In this document: positions 6,255-7,798 of the stretch, in pieces | Position numbering within the stretch: position 1 is the first letter of the stretch | Layout: each line of letters opens with the position of its first letter | From: an uncultured Eubacterium sp. | GTDB lineage: Bacteria > Bacillota > Clostridia > Lachnospirales > Lachnospiraceae | Reading direction: 5' to 3' | NCBI GenBank assembly: GCA_958446835.1 | Contig: CAUCXT010000071.1 | Coordinates: forward strand, 1 to 7,798 | DNA length: 7,798 nt | The notes under the pieces: model-generated | The model's input: only the letters and a program-made list of their open reading frames with translations | The model's database searches: none | Told to the model about the DNA's origin: nothing | Translations under genes and position numbers: made by a program

Positions 6255-7370
6255 ATGGCAAAAAATAAAAAGAAAAAAATGAAGATATGGCAAAAGGCTC
6301 TGCTTTTTTTCGCAGAGCTTGTTGTATTATGTGTGGTTGTGGTCGCATGGTACATTGTTGATAAGTTTGGAAAGCTTGAGGTAAAGGAGATTGACAGGGA
6401 GGCGATTGATCTTATAATTGCCCCGGAAGTCAAGGCAAATGAGGCGCTGAAGGGATACACCAACTATCTCCTGCTTGGAACGGATGCGCGTGACAATTCA
6501 CTTGAGGCTATGAATAAGACAGGTGAGGGTAACACCGATGCTATCATAATAGCAAGTCTTAACAATGATACCAAGGAAGTGAAGCTTGTTTCGGTATACA
6601 GAGATACGTTGCTCATGGTGCCTGCATCGGGAGGCTTTAATGATACCTACAGAAAGGCAACGGAGGCTTTCTTCTATTCGGGTGTTGAGGCGACGATAAG
6701 CATGATTAATCTCAATCTTGACCTTAACATTACAGACTATGTTATGGTTAATTTTGAGGTGCTTATAAGAATTGTCGATGCAGTGGGCGGAGTTGATCTT
6801 GAGATTACAGAGCAGGAGCTTTATTGGCTCAATGAATATTTGAGAGATACAGGACTTAACACAGGAAGAACCTATGAGACTGTTCCAAGCGCAGGAATGG
6901 TTCACCTTGATGGAATACAGGCTACAGCTTACTGCCGTATAAGATATGCGGACGGAACACTTGATTACGGACGTGCGGAGAGACAGCGTAAGATTATCAG
7001 CCTTATATTCGAGAAGGCAAAGAAGATGAATCTGAATCAGCTTACCAACGCGATAAACGGTGTGCTTGATAATGTTGTTACAAGTGTACCTGTCGCAGAG
7101 ATACTCGGAATGATTCCCAGTGTTTTTGATTTCTCACTGGTTGACCAGGCGGGATTTCCATTCGAAAAGTTTGGTTCCATGAAAAAGGTACCGGAGCTTA
7201 ATATAGCAGATCCTGTATTTGCCATGACACTTGAATCGAATGTCAGTGAACTGCATAAATATCTGTTCGGTGTCGATGACTATGAGCCGACATCGCGAAT
7301 AAAGGATATAAGTGCTTATCTTCAGGCATTGTATGATAAAAACTATTATCCGGATAATATATACCAGTAG
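6255..7370 (+). CDS. LytR-CpsA-Psr (LCP) family glycopolymer ligase
   Basis: LCP proteins move a finished glycopolymer from its undecaprenyl carrier to peptidoglycan on the outer face of the membrane. The 371-residue product has a very basic N-terminus (MAKNKKKKMK) and one membrane anchor (about 15-35), so the rest lies outside. The LCP domain runs from about 70 to 255, with YLLLGTDAR (71-79), NTDAIIIASLN (93-103), SVYRDTLL (113-120), the AVGGVD turn (176-181), CRIRYADG (227-234) and DYGRAERQR (237-245). The acidic and arginine residues expected to bind the pyrophosphate (D77, R79, D95, R116, R228, R240, R243) are present. A tail of about 110 residues follows and ends in a tyrosine-rich stretch. 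AGAGG (6243-6247) lies 7 bases before the ATG. It comes 44 bp after the priming transferase, so its natural substrate is probably the glycan begun there. Which LCP subtype it is cannot be settled. Confidence 0.94.
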   Translation: MAKNKKKKMKIWQKALLFFAELVVLCVVVVAWYIVDKFGKLEVKEIDREAIDLIIAPEVKANEALKGYTNYLLLGTDARDNSLEAMNKTGEGNTDAIIIASLNNDTKEVKLVSVYRDTLLMVPASGGFNDTYRKATEAFFYSGVEATISMINLNLDLNITDYVMVNFEVLIRIVDAVGGVDLEITEQELYWLNEYLRDTGLNTGRTYETVPSAGMVHLDGIQATAYCRIRYADGTLDYGRAERQRKIISLIFEKAKKMNLNQLTNAINGVLDNVVTSVPVAEILGMIPSVFDFSLVDQAGFPFEKFGSMKKVPELNIADPVFAMTLESNVSELHKYLFGVDDYEPTSRIKDISAYLQALYDKNYYPDNIYQ

Positions 7371-7398
7371 AATTGGTGCTGTAATCAAGCAGCAGAAT

Positions 7399-7403
7399 GG
7401 GGA
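7399..7403 (+). promoter_or_regulatory. Ribosome binding site favouring a GTG start at 7409
   Basis: GGGGA is 5 bases before the GTG at 7409, the same spacing as the GTG-started transferase gene at 4828. The in-frame ATG at 7397 has no ribosome binding site, and the ATG at 7407 is out of frame and stops at once. Confidence 0.5.
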
Positions 7404-7408
7404 TTGAT

Positions 7409-7798
7409 GTGAAAAAAAAAGATTTAACAAAACATAACGCAGTAACATATAAGGGATATGCTATAAGAATTCTGATTGTCGTTGCGATATGTATATTGTC
7501 TGCATTTGCCGTGGAGTTATTCTGTAATATTAAGCTGATGAGGCTTCCGGCGGATATAAAGGGCATACATGCTACGGAGTTTACCGAGAAAGTATTTGAT
7601 GTGGATGCAATCACGGAAGGCGACCCGGAAAACGGACTTGAGTATAGACCACATGAGGAATATGAAGCATATCAGGGAATGAAATGCTATTATATAGAGC
7701 CGGACAGCTATGTAAATAAGCTTGTTATAGATTACAGGAATGACTCAGCGGCATATTTTGATATTGTGGTTTTATGCGAGAACAGGTTTGGATATCTT
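7409..7798 (+). CDS. N-terminal part of a membrane-anchored protein, function unknown (3' partial)
   Basis: The frame is open from the GTG at 7409 to the window edge, giving 130 residues with no stop; an ATG at 7397 is the alternative start. It begins MKKKDLTKHN, then has a hydrophobic segment at about residues 18-38 (AIRILIVVAICILSAFAVEL) without a clear signal peptidase site, so probably an anchor. The following 90 residues are polar, acidic and beta-like (CYYIEPDSYVNKLVIDY), hence probably outside the cell. I cannot name the family. One possibility is a large polytopic glycan protein (YfhO or GT-C-like) with an extracytoplasmic domain after its first helix. Its codons 2-4 are nine consecutive A (7412-7420). 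It starts 38 bp after the LCP gene, so it is likely part of the same glycan set. Confidence 0.7.
   Translation, partial: MKKKDLTKHNAVTYKGYAIRILIVVAICILSAFAVELFCNIKLMRLPADIKGIHATEFTEKVFDVDAITEGDPENGLEYRPHEEYEAYQGMKCYYIEPDSYVNKLVIDYRNDSAAYFDIVVLCENRFGYL

Noticed and set aside
7377..7394. TGCTG/CAGCA hairpin after the LCP gene as a terminator
   Set aside because: The stem is only 5 bp with an 8-base loop and no T-tract follows.
424..7614. Minus-strand open frames of 60-135 codons across the window
   Set aside because: All lie opposite clear + strand genes, lack ribosome binding sites or family motifs, and encode compositionally odd peptides rich in Ser, Ile, Phe or His.

Overview
The window looks like chromosomal DNA from a low-to-moderate GC Gram-positive clostridium, most likely Lachnospiraceae. 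This rests on the strong purine-rich ribosome binding sites, the AT-leaning codon use, a CdaA/CdaR pair, and the two small-operon membrane proteins placed just before it. Family-level placement is an inference from general knowledge; no search was run. Every gene I can support is on the + strand and tightly packed. I saw no tRNA, rRNA, CRISPR array, transposase or other mobile element.

Layout. Positions 1-105 are the last 34 codons of an unidentified upstream gene. Its final codons overlap the -35 box of a good sigma-A promoter (TTTACA, 17 bp, TATGAT; 92-120). A short leader follows (about 127-192), with a strong Shine-Dalgarno in front of a two-codon ORF, a perfect 7-bp inverted repeat and a 15-codon mini-ORF. 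Then come a two-helix membrane protein (193-636), a polytopic membrane protein with a conserved-looking acidic/tyrosine tail (611-1666), the diadenylate cyclase cdaA (1687-2574) and its membrane-anchored YbbR-repeat partner cdaR (2552-3835). The 611 gene and cdaR each start inside the gene before them.

After a 72-bp gap the content turns to envelope glycan synthesis. There is a family 2 glycosyltransferase with a rhamnosyltransferase-like FDHGRTRN motif (3908-4831). A GTGA overlap couples it to a polyprenyl-phosphate sugar-1-phosphate transferase (4828-6210), followed by an LCP-family glycopolymer ligase (6255-7370). The window ends in the first 130 codons of an unrecognised protein with one N-terminal membrane segment (7409 onward).

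How they may work together. The first half makes and controls c-di-AMP at the membrane. The second half holds the first (lipid-linked priming), an early or middle (sugar addition) and the last (attachment to peptidoglycan) steps of a secreted wall glycopolymer. glmM, which usually follows cdaA-cdaR in Firmicutes, is not in the window after cdaR. The points most worth a second look are the uncharacterised membrane-protein pair joined to cdaA, the leader with its A9 tract inside the promoter spacer, and the c-di-AMP/glycan-assembly adjacency.
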